Counted from the stretch's first letter, positions 1 through 9,339 are shown. The stretch is DNA of 64,000 bases from Aquabacterium sp. (GCA_023266355.1 JAHFQM010000005.1:186001-250000); one strand, 5' to 3'. A program made the numbers and translations. The notes: generated from the sequence alone by a model not told the origin.

Positions 1-448
1 CCCGGCGGGTGTCTTCGCGCTGCGCCACGTGCAGCACGCTGTGGCCGTTGCGCATGGGCAAGGTGAAGACGTGCCACAGGCCCAGGGCTTCGTCGGTGAA
101 GCCTTCGGTCTGGCGCTCGGTCAGGCGGGATTCGGGCGCCTTGTGCGATCTCAGCACCACGCGGCCTTGCGTGTCCACCAGCTGCCAGACCAGGTTTTCC
201 TGGTGCGGTGGGGCGGGCAGCATCCCCTCGGGGGCTGGGTTGCTGTCGCGGTCGGCCACGGCGACCAGGCCGTAGAGGATTTCGGCCGATTCGCGCAAGG
301 CGCCGTCCAGCAGGTCGTCGAGCACCTCGTGCGTCAGCAGGCCGACGCCCGCGGTCATGCCCAGCCCCCAGACGATGGCGATGCCGCCCAGCACGCGGCT
401 CAGGCGCTGGCGGATGGAGGGCAGGGCGCGCGCGCTCATCGCGCTCAT
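1..448 (-). CDS. Sensor histidine kinase, N-terminal part (cut by window edge)
   Basis: Only the first 149 residues are present; the gene continues beyond position 1. The visible part has a short basic N-terminus, one strong membrane segment at about residues 19-38, and then a periplasmic sensor region resembling the 2CSK_N type found in QseC/PmrB-like kinases. The second membrane helix and the catalytic domains are outside the window. The ATG at 448 overlaps the stop of the response regulator upstream in an ATGA junction, so the two are translationally coupled and form a regulator-kinase pair. The divergent neighbour is an RND metal-type efflux operon, so metal or envelope-stress sensing is a reasonable inference, but no ligand can be named from this fragment. 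Confidence 0.85.
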   Translation of the reverse strand, partial: MSAMSARALPSIRQRLSRVLGGIAIVWGLGMTAGVGLLTHEVLDDLLDGALRESAEILYGLVAVADRDSNPAPEGMLPAPPHQENLVWQLVDTQGRVVLRSHKAPESRLTERQTEGFTDEALGLWHVFTLPMRNGHSVLHVAQREDTRR

Positions 449-1113
449 GCTTCGGAGGGGATGCGGTAGCCCAGGCCGCGCACGGTTTCGATCAGGCTGC
501 GTCCGAGCTTGCGACGCAGGTTGGCGATGTGCACCTCGATGACGTTGCTCTGCGCGTTGCCATCGCCGCCGACCAGCCCTTCCAGCGCGGCCTTCTCGAC
601 GATGCGGCCGCTGCGGTTGACCAGCGCTTCCAGCAGCTGCCATTCGCGCGCGGTGAGCTCGACGCGGTCCAGCCGTTCGTGCTGGCGCAGCCACACGCTG
701 CGGGCTTGCAGGTCGATCTCGATGTCGCCCACGCGTTTGCGGCCGCTGGGGGCGCCGGCGGCGCGGCGGTGCACGGCGTGCAGGCGCGCGAGCAGCTCCT
801 CGGGCTCGAAGGGTTTGACGAGGTAGTCGTCTGCGCCCGATTCCAGGCCGGTGATGCGGTCCTTGAGCAGGTCGCGCGCGGTCAGCATCAGGATGGGGCG
901 CATGTCGTTCTGGCGCCTCAGGCTGCGCACCCAGTCCAGGCCGGAGCCGTCGGGCAGCTGCCAGTCCACCAGCAGGGCGTCATGGTGTTCGCCCACCAGG
1001 CAGCGGGCATCGAGCAGGCGTTGGGCCCAGTCCACCGTGTGGCCCTCGGCACGCAGGAAATCGCGCAGGCCTTCGCCCAGGATCGGGTCGTCTTCCAGCA
1101 GGAGCAATTTCAT
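445..1113 (-). CDS. OmpR-family response regulator (QseB/PmrA-like)
   Basis: A 222-residue two-domain regulator. The receiver domain carries the acidic pocket D8/D9, the phospho-acceptor D50 in LLVDWQLPDG, and the conserved Lys in LVKPFEPEELLARL. The C-terminal half is a winged-helix DNA-binding domain ending HIANLRRKLG...VRGLGYRIP, as in QseB, PmrA, CopR and CzcR. I chose the ATG at 1113 (MKLLLLEDD) over an upstream TTG at 1119. It is divergent from the efflux operon starting at 1207, with a direct repeat in the gap that could be its binding site. Regulation of the efflux genes by this pair is inference from position. Confidence 0.9.
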   Translation of the reverse strand: MKLLLLEDDPILGEGLRDFLRAEGHTVDWAQRLLDARCLVGEHHDALLVDWQLPDGSGLDWVRSLRRQNDMRPILMLTARDLLKDRITGLESGADDYLVKPFEPEELLARLHAVHRRAAGAPSGRKRVGDIEIDLQARSVWLRQHERLDRVELTAREWQLLEALVNRSGRIVEKAALEGLVGGDGNAQSNVIEVHIANLRRKLGRSLIETVRGLGYRIPSEA

Positions 1114-1147
1114 GCCCAAACGTTAGCATGGGGGCCTGCCCGCCGTG

Positions 1148-1163
1148 TTCAGCTTGGCTTCAT
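1148..1163. promoter_or_regulatory. Candidate direct-repeat box for the OmpR-type regulator
   Basis: In the 93-bp divergent gap the sequence TTCAG-N6-TTCAT gives two pentamers exactly 11 bp apart, one helical turn. OmpR/PmrA/QseB-type regulators typically bind such head-to-tail half sites. The match is short, so it is a candidate only; the assignment rests on spacing and position between regulator and efflux genes. Confidence 0.3.
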
Positions 1164-1206
1164 GTTGCAGCGCGACACTGTGAGCGATCCATGAAAAGGT
1201 GAGCCG

Positions 1207-2346
1207 ATGTTTTCCAAGTTGAGCCAGGGTGTGCGGCAGCGTTTCGGTCAGGGCCTGGCCTCGGTGCTGGCCTGTGTCGCCGTCAGTGCGGGTGCCGCAG
1301 CGCCTGCCGAGGGGCTGAACCTCACGGCCCAGCAGGTGGCCGCGCTCGGGGTGACCTCTGTGCCCTTGTCCCAGTCGGCTCAGGGTGGCTTGACGGTGTC
1401 TGCGCAGCTGCGTTTGCCAGCCCAGCAGCAGCAGGTGCTCGCCGCACCCGTGTCGGGCCTGGTCACGGCCATCCAGGCCGACACCGGTGCCCAGGTTCGC
1501 CAGGGCCAGTGGCTGGTGCGCTTGCGCAGCACCCAGGCCCAGGCTTTGCGCCGCGACGCCTTGCAGGCCGGCAGCCAGCAGGAGCTGGCCGAGCGCAGCC
1601 TCCAGCGCGACGAGCAGTTGATGTCCGAAGGCCTGATCGCGCAATCGCGCCTGGACCAGAGCCGCACCCAGGCCCGCGTGGCGCGCTTGACGGCGCAGCA
1701 GCAACAGCAGGCCGTCGGCCAGGCTTTGGGCTCGGCCCAGGTGTCGCCCAACGGCGAGATCACGCTGGTGGCGCCCATGAGCGGCCAGGTGGCCGAGCTG
1801 ATGGTCAGCGTCGGCCAGCGCGTCGAGGAAGCGGCGCCCCTGCTCAAGCTGGCCAACCTGCAGGAGCTGTCGGTCGAATTGCAGGTGCCGGTGCAGCAGG
1901 CCCAGGGGCTGCAGGCGGGCCAGACCGTGCAGGTGCTGCTGGCTGGCGGCAGCGCTGCGCCCGGATCTGGCGAGCTGGTGGCCACGGTGGTGTCCATCGC
2001 GCCCTTGCTCGACGAGCGCACCCAGAGCGTGACCGTGCGCGCCCGCCTGCGCCAGACGGCGTCCGGCAGCCTGCGTCCGGGGCAGTGGGTGCAAGCCCGG
2101 CTGCAGACCAGCAGCGCCTTGCCGCTCTTGCCCGAGTCGGCCATCGTGACGCTGTCGGCGTCGGGCGAGCAGGCCGTGTTCATCGAAGAAGCGCCGGGGC
2201 GCTACCGCCTGCAGAAGGTGAAGACGCTGGGGCGCCAGGGCAGCGACATGGTCGTGCAGGGCCTGCCCGAGACCTCTGCCGGTGCTGCGCCCTTGCGCAT
2301 CGTGACCCGGGGCACCGCCGCGCTCAAGGCGCTGCTCAAGCCTTGA
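1207..2346 (+). CDS. RND efflux periplasmic adaptor (CzcB/CusB-like membrane fusion protein)
   Basis: 379 residues. An N-terminal export signal (hydrophobic stretch about residues 16-31, Ala-rich cleavage region) is followed by the HlyD/MFP plan: first lipoyl half around VLAAPVSGLVTAIQ, a Gln-rich alpha-hairpin at about residues 95-175, second lipoyl half at VAPMSGQVAELMVSVG, then beta-barrel and membrane-proximal domains. It would link the inner-membrane pump encoded next with the outer-membrane channel after it. A good ribosome site (AAAAGGTGAG) precedes ATG 1207. There is no His- or Met-rich metal-binding tail, so the metal cannot be read from this protein. Confidence 0.88.
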   Translation: MFSKLSQGVRQRFGQGLASVLACVAVSAGAAAPAEGLNLTAQQVAALGVTSVPLSQSAQGGLTVSAQLRLPAQQQQVLAAPVSGLVTAIQADTGAQVRQGQWLVRLRSTQAQALRRDALQAGSQQELAERSLQRDEQLMSEGLIAQSRLDQSRTQARVARLTAQQQQQAVGQALGSAQVSPNGEITLVAPMSGQVAELMVSVGQRVEEAAPLLKLANLQELSVELQVPVQQAQGLQAGQTVQVLLAGGSAAPGSGELVATVVSIAPLLDERTQSVTVRARLRQTASGSLRPGQWVQARLQTSSALPLLPESAIVTLSASGEQAVFIEEAPGRYRLQKVKTLGRQGSDMVVQGLPETSAGAAPLRIVTRGTAALKALLKP

Positions 2347-2362
2347 GCCGCGGGAGCCCTTT

Positions 2363-5300
2363 GTGAACGCACTCATCGAGTTTTCGCTGCGTCAGCGCCT
2401 GCTGACGCTGATCCTGGTCATCATGCTGGCCGGCGCGGGCGTGTTCGCCTGGACCAAGCTGCCCATCGACGCCTTCCCCGATGTGTCGGGCACGCAGGTC
2501 AAGGTCATCGTCAAGGCGCCGGGCCTGACGCCCGAGGAGGTCGAATCCCGCATCACCGTGCCCATCGAGCAGGAGCTGCTGGGCATCCCCAAGCAAAAGA
2601 TGCTGCGCTCGACCTCGAAGTACGCGCTGGCCGACATCACCCTGGACTTCGAGGACGGCACCGACATCTACTGGGCCCGCCAGCAGGTCAACGAACGCCT
2701 GAGCGGCGTCATGAAAGACCTGCCCGACACGGCCGAAGGCGGCCTGGCGCCCATCACCACGCCGCTGGGCGAGATGTTCATGTTCACCATCGAGGGCCCG
2801 CAGACGCTGGAAGAGCGCCGCCGCCTGCTCGACTGGGTGATCCGGCCTGCGCTGCGCACCATCCCCGGCGTGGCCGACGTCAACAGCCTGGGCGGCCGTG
2901 TGCGCACCTTCGAGGTCGTGCCCGACCCGGCCGCGCTGCAGGCGCAGGGCGTGAGCCTCAACCAGCTGCAAGAGGCCATCGTGGCCAGCCACCGCAACGA
3001 CGGTGCAGGCCGCCTGACGCAAGGCGAGGAAGCCCTGATCGTGCGGGCCGAGGGCGCGCTGCAAACGCTCGACGATGTTCGCAACACCGTGGTGCGCAGC
3101 GAAGCCGGCCGCGTCACGCGGGTGGCCGATGTGGCCGAGGTGCGCTTCGGCGAGCTGACGCGCTACGGCGCCGTCACGAAAGACGGCAAGGGCGAGGCCG
3201 TCGAGGGCCTGGTGCTGGGCCTGCGCGGCGCCAACGCCCGCGAGGTGGTGGCCAGTGTCAAGGCCCGCCTGGAGACGCTGCAGCCCACGCTGCCCAAGGG
3301 CACGGTGATCGACGTGTTCTACGACCGCAGCAAGCTGGTGGACCGGGCCGTCTACACCGTGGGCAAGGCCTTGCTGGAGGCCGTGGTGCTGGTGGTCTTG
3401 CTGCTGTTGGCCTTCCTGGGGCAGGTGCGTCCGGCCCTGGTGGTGGCGCTGATGCTGCCGCTGGCCGCTTTGGGCACCTTCGTGCTGATGCGCTGGTTCG
3501 GCCTGTCGGCCAACCTCATGAGCCTGGGCGGTCTGGCCATTGCGATTGGCATGCTGGTCGATGGCGCCGTGGTGGTGGTCGAGAACGTCGAGGCCCACCT
3601 CGCCAAGGGCGATGCCGACAAGCACCCCATGCTGCAGGTGGTGGCGCGCGCGGCCCGCGAGGTCGTGATGCCGGTCACCTCGGGCATCGCCATCATCATC
3701 ATCGTGTTCCTGCCCCTGCTCAGCCTGGAAGGGCTGGAAGGCAAGCTGTTCGGGCCGGTGGCGCTGACCATCGTGTTCGCGCTCGGTGTGTCGCTGCTGC
3801 TGTCGCTGAGCCTGGTGCCGGTGCTGGCCTCGTGGCTGCTCAAAGCCGGCCACACGCAAGAGCCCTGGTTGATGCGCAAGCTGCATGCCGGCTACCTGCC
3901 CATGCTGCGCTGGGCGCTGGCCCATCCCAAAGCCCTGATGGGCGGTGCGGGCGCGGCCTTGCTGGGCGCGGTGCTGCTGTTCACGCAGGTCGGCAAGACC
4001 TTCATGCCCACCCTGGACGAAGGCGACCTCATCCTGCAGCTGGAGAAGCTGCCCTCCATCGGCCTGGACGCCACCGCCGCCGTGGACCTGCGCGTGCAAC
4101 AAGAGATCTTGAAGCGCGTGCCCGAGGTGCAGGGCATCGTCGCGCGCAGTGGTGCCGACGAACTGGGCCTGGACCCGATGGGCCTGAACCAGACCGACAC
4201 CTTCCTCGTGCTCAAGCCGCACGACACCTGGCGCAACCCCGACAAGGAATGGCTGATCGGCCAACTGCGCGAGGTCATGGAGAGCTTCCCCGGGGTCGAT
4301 TCGACCTTCACCCAGCCGATCGACATGCGCGTCTCGGAGATGCTGACCGGCGTGCGCGGTGACGTCGCCATCAAGATCTACGGCACGGGCTTGAAGGAGC
4401 TCAACGCCATGGCGCTGAAGGTCGAAGCCCTGATCGCGCAGATCCCCGGTGCGACCGACACGCTCACCCTGCGCAACGACGGCGTGGCCTACCTGCAGGT
4501 GCAGATCGACCGCCAGGCCGCGGGCCGCCTGGGTTTGCACGCCCAGGACATCCAGGCCGACCTGCGCCGCTGGGTCGAGGGCCAGCCCATCGGCCTTGTC
4601 CAGGAGCCGGGTCGGCGCACGCCGCTGGTGATCCGTGGCAGCGAGAAGCTGCGCCAGTCGCCGGCCGACTTCGAGGCGCTGCGCATCGTCACGCCCGACG
4701 GGCAATCGCTGCCGCTGTCCACCGTGGCGCGCCTCACGCGCACCGACGGCCCGGTCAAGATCGACCGCGAACAGGCCGAGCGCTACGTGGTGGTGCAGAC
4801 CAATGTGCGCGGCCGCGACCTGGTCGGCTTCGTCGAAGAAGCGCGCGCCAAGGTGACGCAGGCCGTGCCCATGCCCGAGGGCTACCGCATCACCTGGGGT
4901 GGCCAGTTCGAGAACCAGCAGCGCGCGGCGCAACGCCTGGGCCTGGTCGTGCCGGTGGCTTTGCTGCTGATTTTCTTCCTGCTGTTTTCGACCTTCGGCT
5001 CGGTGCGCCAGGCCGCGCTGGTGCTCTCCAACGTGCCCCTGGCCTTGATCGGTGGCATCGCGGCGCTGGCCGTCACGGGCGAGTACCTCTCGGTGCCGGC
5101 CTCGGTGGGCTTCATCGCGCTGCTGGGCATCGCGGTGCTCAATGGCGTGGTGATGGTGAGCTATTTCAACCAGCTGATCGAAGAGGGCCTCTCGCCGCGC
5201 GAAGCGGTGTGGGAGGGCGCCCAGCGCCGCCTGCGGCCGGTGCTGATGACGGCGGCCATCACGGCGGGGGGCTTGATCCCGCTGCTGTTCGCCACCGGGC

Positions 5301-5431
5301 CGGGCTCGGAGATCCAGAAGCCTTTGGCCATCGTGGTGACGGGTGGTTTGCTCAGCTCGACGGCCTTGACGCTGCTGCTGCTGCCCATGGCCTATGAACG
5401 ATTCGGTGTGCGCAAAGCGGAGGCAGCATGA
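2363..5431 (+). CDS. Heavy-metal-type RND transporter (CzcA/CusA family)
   Basis: 1022 residues, normal size for the HME-RND family; it is the proton-driven inner-membrane pump of a tripartite exporter. The first helix starts at about residue 10 (LTLILVIMLAGAGVF), followed by the TKLPIDAFPDVSGTQV region typical of CzcA/CusA proteins, two large periplasmic loops and two blocks of five further helices. TM4 reads GMLVDGAVVVVEN, keeping the second Asp and the Glu of the CzcA proton relay, but the position of the first relay Asp (CzcA motif DFG) lies in an Ala/Ile/Gly stretch. Start is GTG at 2363, 16 nt after the adaptor stop. Czc-type or Cus-type substrate cannot be settled by eye. Confidence 0.9.
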   Translation: MNALIEFSLRQRLLTLILVIMLAGAGVFAWTKLPIDAFPDVSGTQVKVIVKAPGLTPEEVESRITVPIEQELLGIPKQKMLRSTSKYALADITLDFEDGTDIYWARQQVNERLSGVMKDLPDTAEGGLAPITTPLGEMFMFTIEGPQTLEERRRLLDWVIRPALRTIPGVADVNSLGGRVRTFEVVPDPAALQAQGVSLNQLQEAIVASHRNDGAGRLTQGEEALIVRAEGALQTLDDVRNTVVRSEAGRVTRVADVAEVRFGELTRYGAVTKDGKGEAVEGLVLGLRGANAREVVASVKARLETLQPTLPKGTVIDVFYDRSKLVDRAVYTVGKALLEAVVLVVLLLLAFLGQVRPALVVALMLPLAALGTFVLMRWFGLSANLMSLGGLAIAIGMLVDGAVVVVENVEAHLAKGDADKHPMLQVVARAAREVVMPVTSGIAIIIIVFLPLLSLEGLEGKLFGPVALTIVFALGVSLLLSLSLVPVLASWLLKAGHTQEPWLMRKLHAGYLPMLRWALAHPKALMGGAGAALLGAVLLFTQVGKTFMPTLDEGDLILQLEKLPSIGLDATAAVDLRVQQEILKRVPEVQGIVARSGADELGLDPMGLNQTDTFLVLKPHDTWRNPDKEWLIGQLREVMESFPGVDSTFTQPIDMRVSEMLTGVRGDVAIKIYGTGLKELNAMALKVEALIAQIPGATDTLTLRNDGVAYLQVQIDRQAAGRLGLHAQDIQADLRRWVEGQPIGLVQEPGRRTPLVIRGSEKLRQSPADFEALRIVTPDGQSLPLSTVARLTRTDGPVKIDREQAERYVVVQTNVRGRDLVGFVEEARAKVTQAVPMPEGYRITWGGQFENQQRAAQRLGLVVPVALLLIFFLLFSTFGSVRQAALVLSNVPLALIGGIAALAVTGEYLSVPASVGFIALLGIAVLNGVVMVSYFNQLIEEGLSPREAVWEGAQRRLRPVLMTAAITAGGLIPLLFATGPGSEIQKPLAIVVTGGLLSSTALTLLLLPMAYERFGVRKAEAA

Positions 5432-6837
5432 AACAAGGTCTGAACCGAGACCTCGGTGAGACGGCGGACCGGCTGACAGGGCTGACACGCACCCTGGCGT
5501 TGGCGGCCCTGCTGGCGGCCGCGGCCACCCTGTTGCTGCTGGTCTTCATGCCCGCACAGGCCCATGCCGCAGAGGCCCAGGCCGAACAGGCGCGTCCTGA
5601 CGAGGCCACCGCCTTGCCCGCCGATGCCGCCGTGACCGAGGCCTTGCAACGCTCGCCGGCTTGGCGCGTGGCCTTGCAGCGCCACCAGGCCGAGCGGGCC
5701 CGCGGTGCGGCGGTGGTCGCCAACCCCAACGACTGGACGCCTTCGGCGAGTTGGGCGCAGCGCAACGCCCGCGCCGACGTGGGCGCGGCCAGCCCCGCGG
5801 GTGGCGATGTGCGCACGCGCGAGTGGTCGCTCGGCCTGTCGCGGGGCTTGCGCCTGCCGGCCAAGGCCGAGGCGGCGTCGGCCGCAGGCCAAGGCCAGCA
5901 AGCGCGTGCCGATGCGCAACTGGCCATGGCCTGGCGCGAGCTGGTGCGCACCTGGTTGGACGATGCGGTCGGTGTGCTGCAGGCGTCGCGCCAGGAGCAA
6001 CTGCTGGCCGCCCAGCTCAGGCTGTGGGAGCAGCAGCACCAGGCCGCGACGCGCCGCCATGCCCTGGGGGATGCCGCGCGCCAGGAGCTGGTGCTGCTGG
6101 ACGCCGGCCGGGCCCAGGCCCAGGCCCAGTGGTTGCAGGCGCAACAGCGCTGGCAGGCCGCCCAAGGTGTGTGGCGCAGCCGCTATCCAGGCTTGCCTTT
6201 GCCACAAACCGGCGCACCGTCTGACGCGATGCCCTCGCTGCAAGGCGTGCCTGCTTCCGCGCCAGAGGCCGCTGAGGCTGCTGAAGCCGCCTGGCTGGAC
6301 GCCCACCCGCAGTGGCGCCTGGCCCGCCTGGAGGCCGAGGCCGCCGAGGCCCAGGCCCGCCTGGCCGAAGCAGAGCGCCAGCCCGACCCCACTGTGGGCG
6401 TGCAGCTGGGGCGCGAGCGCAGCGGCGCGGAGCGCATCCTCGGGGTGAACGTGTCGTGGCCCTTGGGCAGCGCGGCCCGCTCATTGCAATCTCAGGCCCA
6501 GTGGGCCGACGCCCAGGCGGCGCGTGCGCAGGAGGGCGAGGTGCGGCGTGAGCTGCAGCGCAACCTGACCCAGTGGCGCGCCGAGTGGCGCGCGGGCCAA
6601 CAGGTCTGGCAGGCGGCCGAACAGGCGCAAGCGCAGACCCGCCAGGCCGCGCAGGCCGTGCGCAAGGGCTATGAGCTGGGAGAGGGCTCGCTCAGCGAGG
6701 TGTTGCTGCTGCAGCGCCAGTGGCTGGAGCAGCAACAGGCTGCGGCCACGGCCGAGCTGGAGGCGCTGCGAGCGCGCTGGCGTTGGGAACTGGAGACGGG
6801 CACCCGCTGGGCGTGGGCGCCTGAGGCGGCGCGCTGA
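5428..6837 (+). CDS. TolC-family outer membrane efflux protein (CzcC-like)
   Basis: 469 residues, the outer-membrane channel of the efflux system. The ATG overlaps the pump stop codon (ATGA at 5428-5431). An N-terminal hydrophobic segment at about residues 23-49 ending AQAHAAEA serves as signal peptide, and is preceded by an unusually long 22-residue polar stretch. The mature part is Ala/Gln/Arg-rich helical sequence with two internally related halves, including RLARLEAEAAEAQARLAEAE and a repeat of that pattern near the C-terminus, as in OEP proteins. No typical lipobox Cys is evident. Low-complexity helical composition makes homology by eye less certain than for the pump, but operon position supports the call. 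Confidence 0.85.
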   Translation: MKQGLNRDLGETADRLTGLTRTLALAALLAAAATLLLLVFMPAQAHAAEAQAEQARPDEATALPADAAVTEALQRSPAWRVALQRHQAERARGAAVVANPNDWTPSASWAQRNARADVGAASPAGGDVRTREWSLGLSRGLRLPAKAEAASAAGQGQQARADAQLAMAWRELVRTWLDDAVGVLQASRQEQLLAAQLRLWEQQHQAATRRHALGDAARQELVLLDAGRAQAQAQWLQAQQRWQAAQGVWRSRYPGLPLPQTGAPSDAMPSLQGVPASAPEAAEAAEAAWLDAHPQWRLARLEAEAAEAQARLAEAERQPDPTVGVQLGRERSGAERILGVNVSWPLGSAARSLQSQAQWADAQAARAQEGEVRRELQRNLTQWRAEWRAGQQVWQAAEQAQAQTRQAAQAVRKGYELGEGSLSEVLLLQRQWLEQQQAAATAELEALRARWRWELETGTRWAWAPEAAR

Positions 6838-6891
6838 AGCCTGGGGCTGGGGCGCCGATCAAAGCGGGCCCCGCCGTTCCGTCACATCCTG

Positions 6892-7422
6892 TCAGAAGGG
6901 GATGTCATCGTCCATGTCGTCGAAGCCCGTGGCGGACTTCGGTGCGGGGGCCGGTGCAGGGCGCGGTGCCGGTGCAGGGCGTGCCGCCGGACGGCTGGCC
7001 TGTGCCGGGGCTTCCTGGCTGAACTCGTCGCCGCCGCCTTGGTGGCCGCCGTAGCCACCGCCGCCACCACCGCCCATGCCACCACCTTCACGGCCGCCCA
7101 GCAGTTGCATCTGCTCGGCGACGATTTCGGTGGTGTAGTTGTCCTTGCCGTCCTTGTCCTGCCACTTGCGGGTCTTCAGGCGGCCTTCGACATAGACCGA
7201 GCGGCCCTTCTTCAGGTACTCGCCGGCGATTTCGGCCAGGCGGTCGTAAAACACAACACGGTGCCATTCGGTCTCTTCGACCTTGTCACCCGAATTTTTG
7301 TCCTTCCAGTTGCGCGTGGTGGCAATGGACACGTTGCAAACGGCAGCGCCGTTGGGCGTGTAGCGGACTTCGGGGTCGCGGCCCAGGTTGCCGATGAGGG
7401 TGACTTTGTTGACAGAAGCCAT
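6892..7422 (-). CDS. ssb: Single-stranded DNA-binding protein
   Basis: 176 residues. The N-terminal OB fold (about residues 1-110) is unmistakable: [61 protein letters not shown] Gly-rich then Ala/Pro-rich linker leads to the acidic tip DMDDDIPF, the protein-interaction tail of bacterial SSB. It coats single-stranded DNA in replication, repair and recombination. I start at MASVNK (7422), not at the in-frame start further upstream, because this matches the family's N-terminus. Confidence 0.97.
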   Translation of the reverse strand: MASVNKVTLIGNLGRDPEVRYTPNGAAVCNVSIATTRNWKDKNSGDKVEETEWHRVVFYDRLAEIAGEYLKKGRSVYVEGRLKTRKWQDKDGKDNYTTEIVAEQMQLLGGREGGGMGGGGGGGYGGHQGGGDEFSQEAPAQASRPAARPAPAPRPAPAPAPKSATGFDDMDDDIPF

Positions 7423-7756
7423 GGATGCGTTCCAGACAAGAGATGGTTGGTTGAAAAGGGTGCCGTTTGTTAGCCCCGCCATTATCGCGCGGCACTTTCT
7501 TTCTGCCATCCCCCGCGGCACCCCCTTGCGGGTGCACCCTGATGGGGCGCTTGGGGAGGTCCCTCGAACTGTCGTGACATGTGCCGCATATTTCGATTTT
7601 GGTGCGCTGCAATCGTGACCGATAGTGAGGAGTACCGGCGCGGTGACGGTGCTTCAGTCAGAGCGGGGTTGGCAAAAGTGACCCCTTTCACCGCAGGGCC
7701 AGTGCGACGTTGAGGAGCGCGTCCTGGCACTTGAATGCTCCTCACAAGGGGATGGA
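7423..7756. other. 334-bp intergenic region between divergent ssb and chemotaxis operon
   Basis: It must hold promoters for ssb (leftwards) and for the chemotaxis operon (rightwards). I see a G-tract hairpin-prone stretch around 7507-7556 and an ACCGATAG at 7618-7625 that weakly recalls a flagellar sigma-28 -10 element, but no matching -35 at the required distance. No further gene is supported. Confidence 0.5.
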
Positions 7757-8929
7757 ATGCGGTCAGACGGATGGACACGTGCTCGCCAGAATGCGGCGTG
7801 GTGCGCGGCAGCTTGTGCTTGGTTGGTGGCGATGTCCGCCTGGCTGGCACATTGGCCTGCGGCGATGGGTGCCGGCCTGGTGATGCTGGGCCTCAGCGGC
7901 GCGGTGCTGGCCTGGGTGCATGTTGCGCGTGGCGTGCACCCTGCGGGCCCGGTCGAGGGCAGCGCGGGCCAGGAAGCGGCCGATTGCCTGTCGGAAGCCG
8001 CCGCCCTGTGGCTCACACACCTGCAGACGGCACAAACACAGATGCGCGATGCCATCGACGAGTTGCTCGCTGGTTTCTCCGACATCCTCACCCAGCTGGA
8101 CCAGATCGTGGCGAACGGGCCGCAGGCGCATGAGCAGGAAGCCTCGCGCACGCAGGTGCTCACGCGCTGTGAAGCCGACCTCAATGGCCTGATGCAGAAC
8201 TTCTCGGCCTTCGTGCAGTCGCGCGAACAGATCCTGGGTTCGGTGCAAGGGCTGGCGCAGCGCTCGGGTGGCTTGCAAGACATGGCCGAGGAAGTGGCCA
8301 AGCTGGCCCGACAGACCAACCTGCTCTCCATCAACGCCGCCATCGAGGCCGCCCGCGCGGGCGAAAGCGGCCGAGGCTTCGCGGTGGTCGCCGCCGAGGT
8401 GCGACGACTCTCTGGTGAATCGGGCAACACCGGGCGCCGCATCGGCCAGCAAATCGACGACCTGCGCACGCAGATGGGCGACGCCCTGGACTGCGCTCGC
8501 ACCCAAGCCGAGGCCGATGGCCAGGTGATCGACGCATCGGGCGCGACCATCCAGCACGTCATCCAGGACGTCGAGGGCGTGGTCAAGCAGTTGCACCAGC
8601 GTGCGACCGTGCTCGGCGCCCATGGCGAGGCGGTGCGCCAGCAGGTCGAACAAATGATGATGGCCTTCCAGTTCCAGGACCGCGTGCAGCAGATCATGGA
8701 GCAGGTCAACCACTCCATCGAACAGGCTGTGCAGCAGGTCGATGGCGTCTTGCGGCAAGGCCAGCGCCTGGACCGCGAACGCTGGCAGGAACTGCTGCAG
8801 GCCGGCTACACCACCGACGAGCAGCGCGCGGCACATGGCACCAGCGGCAGCCGCGACCCCACTGGGGCAGGCGCGCCGACATCGCCTCCTGCCGCGGCGC
8901 AGCAGGCGTCCGAACTCACTTTTTTCTGA
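7757..8929 (+). CDS. Chemoreceptor-like protein with CheZ phosphatase motif
   Basis: 390 residues. Two adjacent hydrophobic segments (about 13-31 and 37-56) anchor it with essentially no periplasmic domain. Residues 170-235 hold an MCP-type signalling hairpin ([20 protein letters not shown]). Further on, residues 298-316 read [19 protein letters not shown], which matches the CheZ active-site helix (E. coli MMAQDFQDLTGQ): D308 and Q312 fall at the spacing of the catalytic Asp and Gln. A Pro/Ala-rich linker (about 365-382) then ends in the hydrophobic tip SELTFF, an arrangement like the CheZ linker and CheY-binding tail. First gene of the chemotaxis operon, 30 nt before cheY; no separate cheZ is in the cluster. 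A CheY-P phosphatase role is inference. Confidence 0.75.
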   Translation: MRSDGWTRARQNAAWCAAACAWLVAMSAWLAHWPAAMGAGLVMLGLSGAVLAWVHVARGVHPAGPVEGSAGQEAADCLSEAAALWLTHLQTAQTQMRDAIDELLAGFSDILTQLDQIVANGPQAHEQEASRTQVLTRCEADLNGLMQNFSAFVQSREQILGSVQGLAQRSGGLQDMAEEVAKLARQTNLLSINAAIEAARAGESGRGFAVVAAEVRRLSGESGNTGRRIGQQIDDLRTQMGDALDCARTQAEADGQVIDASGATIQHVIQDVEGVVKQLHQRATVLGAHGEAVRQQVEQMMMAFQFQDRVQQIMEQVNHSIEQAVQQVDGVLRQGQRLDRERWQELLQAGYTTDEQRAAHGTSGSRDPTGAGAPTSPPAAAQQASELTFF

Positions 8930-8959
8930 CCTGGCACGGGCACACACGAGGAGCATGCC

Positions 8960-9328
8960 GTGAGCAAAACCATCCTGATCGTCGATGACTCCAGTTCGCT
9001 GCGCACCGTGGTGAAACTGGCCCTGTCGCGCGCGGGTTACGAGGTGCTGGAGGCGGGCGATGGCGAAGAAGCGCTGACCCGGCTCGACGGCCGCAAGATC
9101 CACCTCATCGTCAGCGACGTGAACATGCCGCGCATGGATGGCATCACCTTCCTGACCAAGGTCAAGGCCCACCCCAGCTACAAGTTCACGCCCGTGGTGA
9201 TGCTGACCACGGAAGGCCAGGACGCCACCAAGGAGCGCGGACGCGCCGCCGGCGCCAAGGCCTGGATCGTCAAACCCTTCAACCCGCCCGTGCTGCTGGA
9301 CGCTGTCTCCAAGCTGGTGCTGGCCTGA
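8960..9328 (+). CDS. cheY: Chemotaxis response regulator CheY
   Basis: 122-residue single receiver domain with D9/D10, phospho-acceptor D53 (VSDVNMPRMDG), the Thr in MLTTEG and Lys in WIVKPFNP. This is the soluble messenger phosphorylated by CheA that acts on the motor switch. Translation starts at GTG 8960 behind the ribosome site ACGAGGAG; the nearby ATG at 8955 runs into a TGA at once. It lies between the CheZ-like hybrid and the STAS gene, in one apparent transcript. Confidence 0.95.
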   Translation: MSKTILIVDDSSSLRTVVKLALSRAGYEVLEAGDGEEALTRLDGRKIHLIVSDVNMPRMDGITFLTKVKAHPSYKFTPVVMLTTEGQDATKERGRAAGAKAWIVKPFNPPVLLDAVSKLVLA

Positions 9329-9339
9329 CGAGACCGACC

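Noticed and set aside
2336..5488. Very long open frame on the strand opposite the RND pump gene
   Set aside because: High GC removes stop codons on the antisense strand. The protein is His/Gln/Arg-rich without any domain, while the sense frame is a full RND transporter.
7598..7625. Sigma-28 flagellar promoter for the chemotaxis operon
   Set aside because: ACCGATAG resembles the -10, but the 8 bases at the correct distance upstream (TTTGGTGC) do not match TAAAGTTT.
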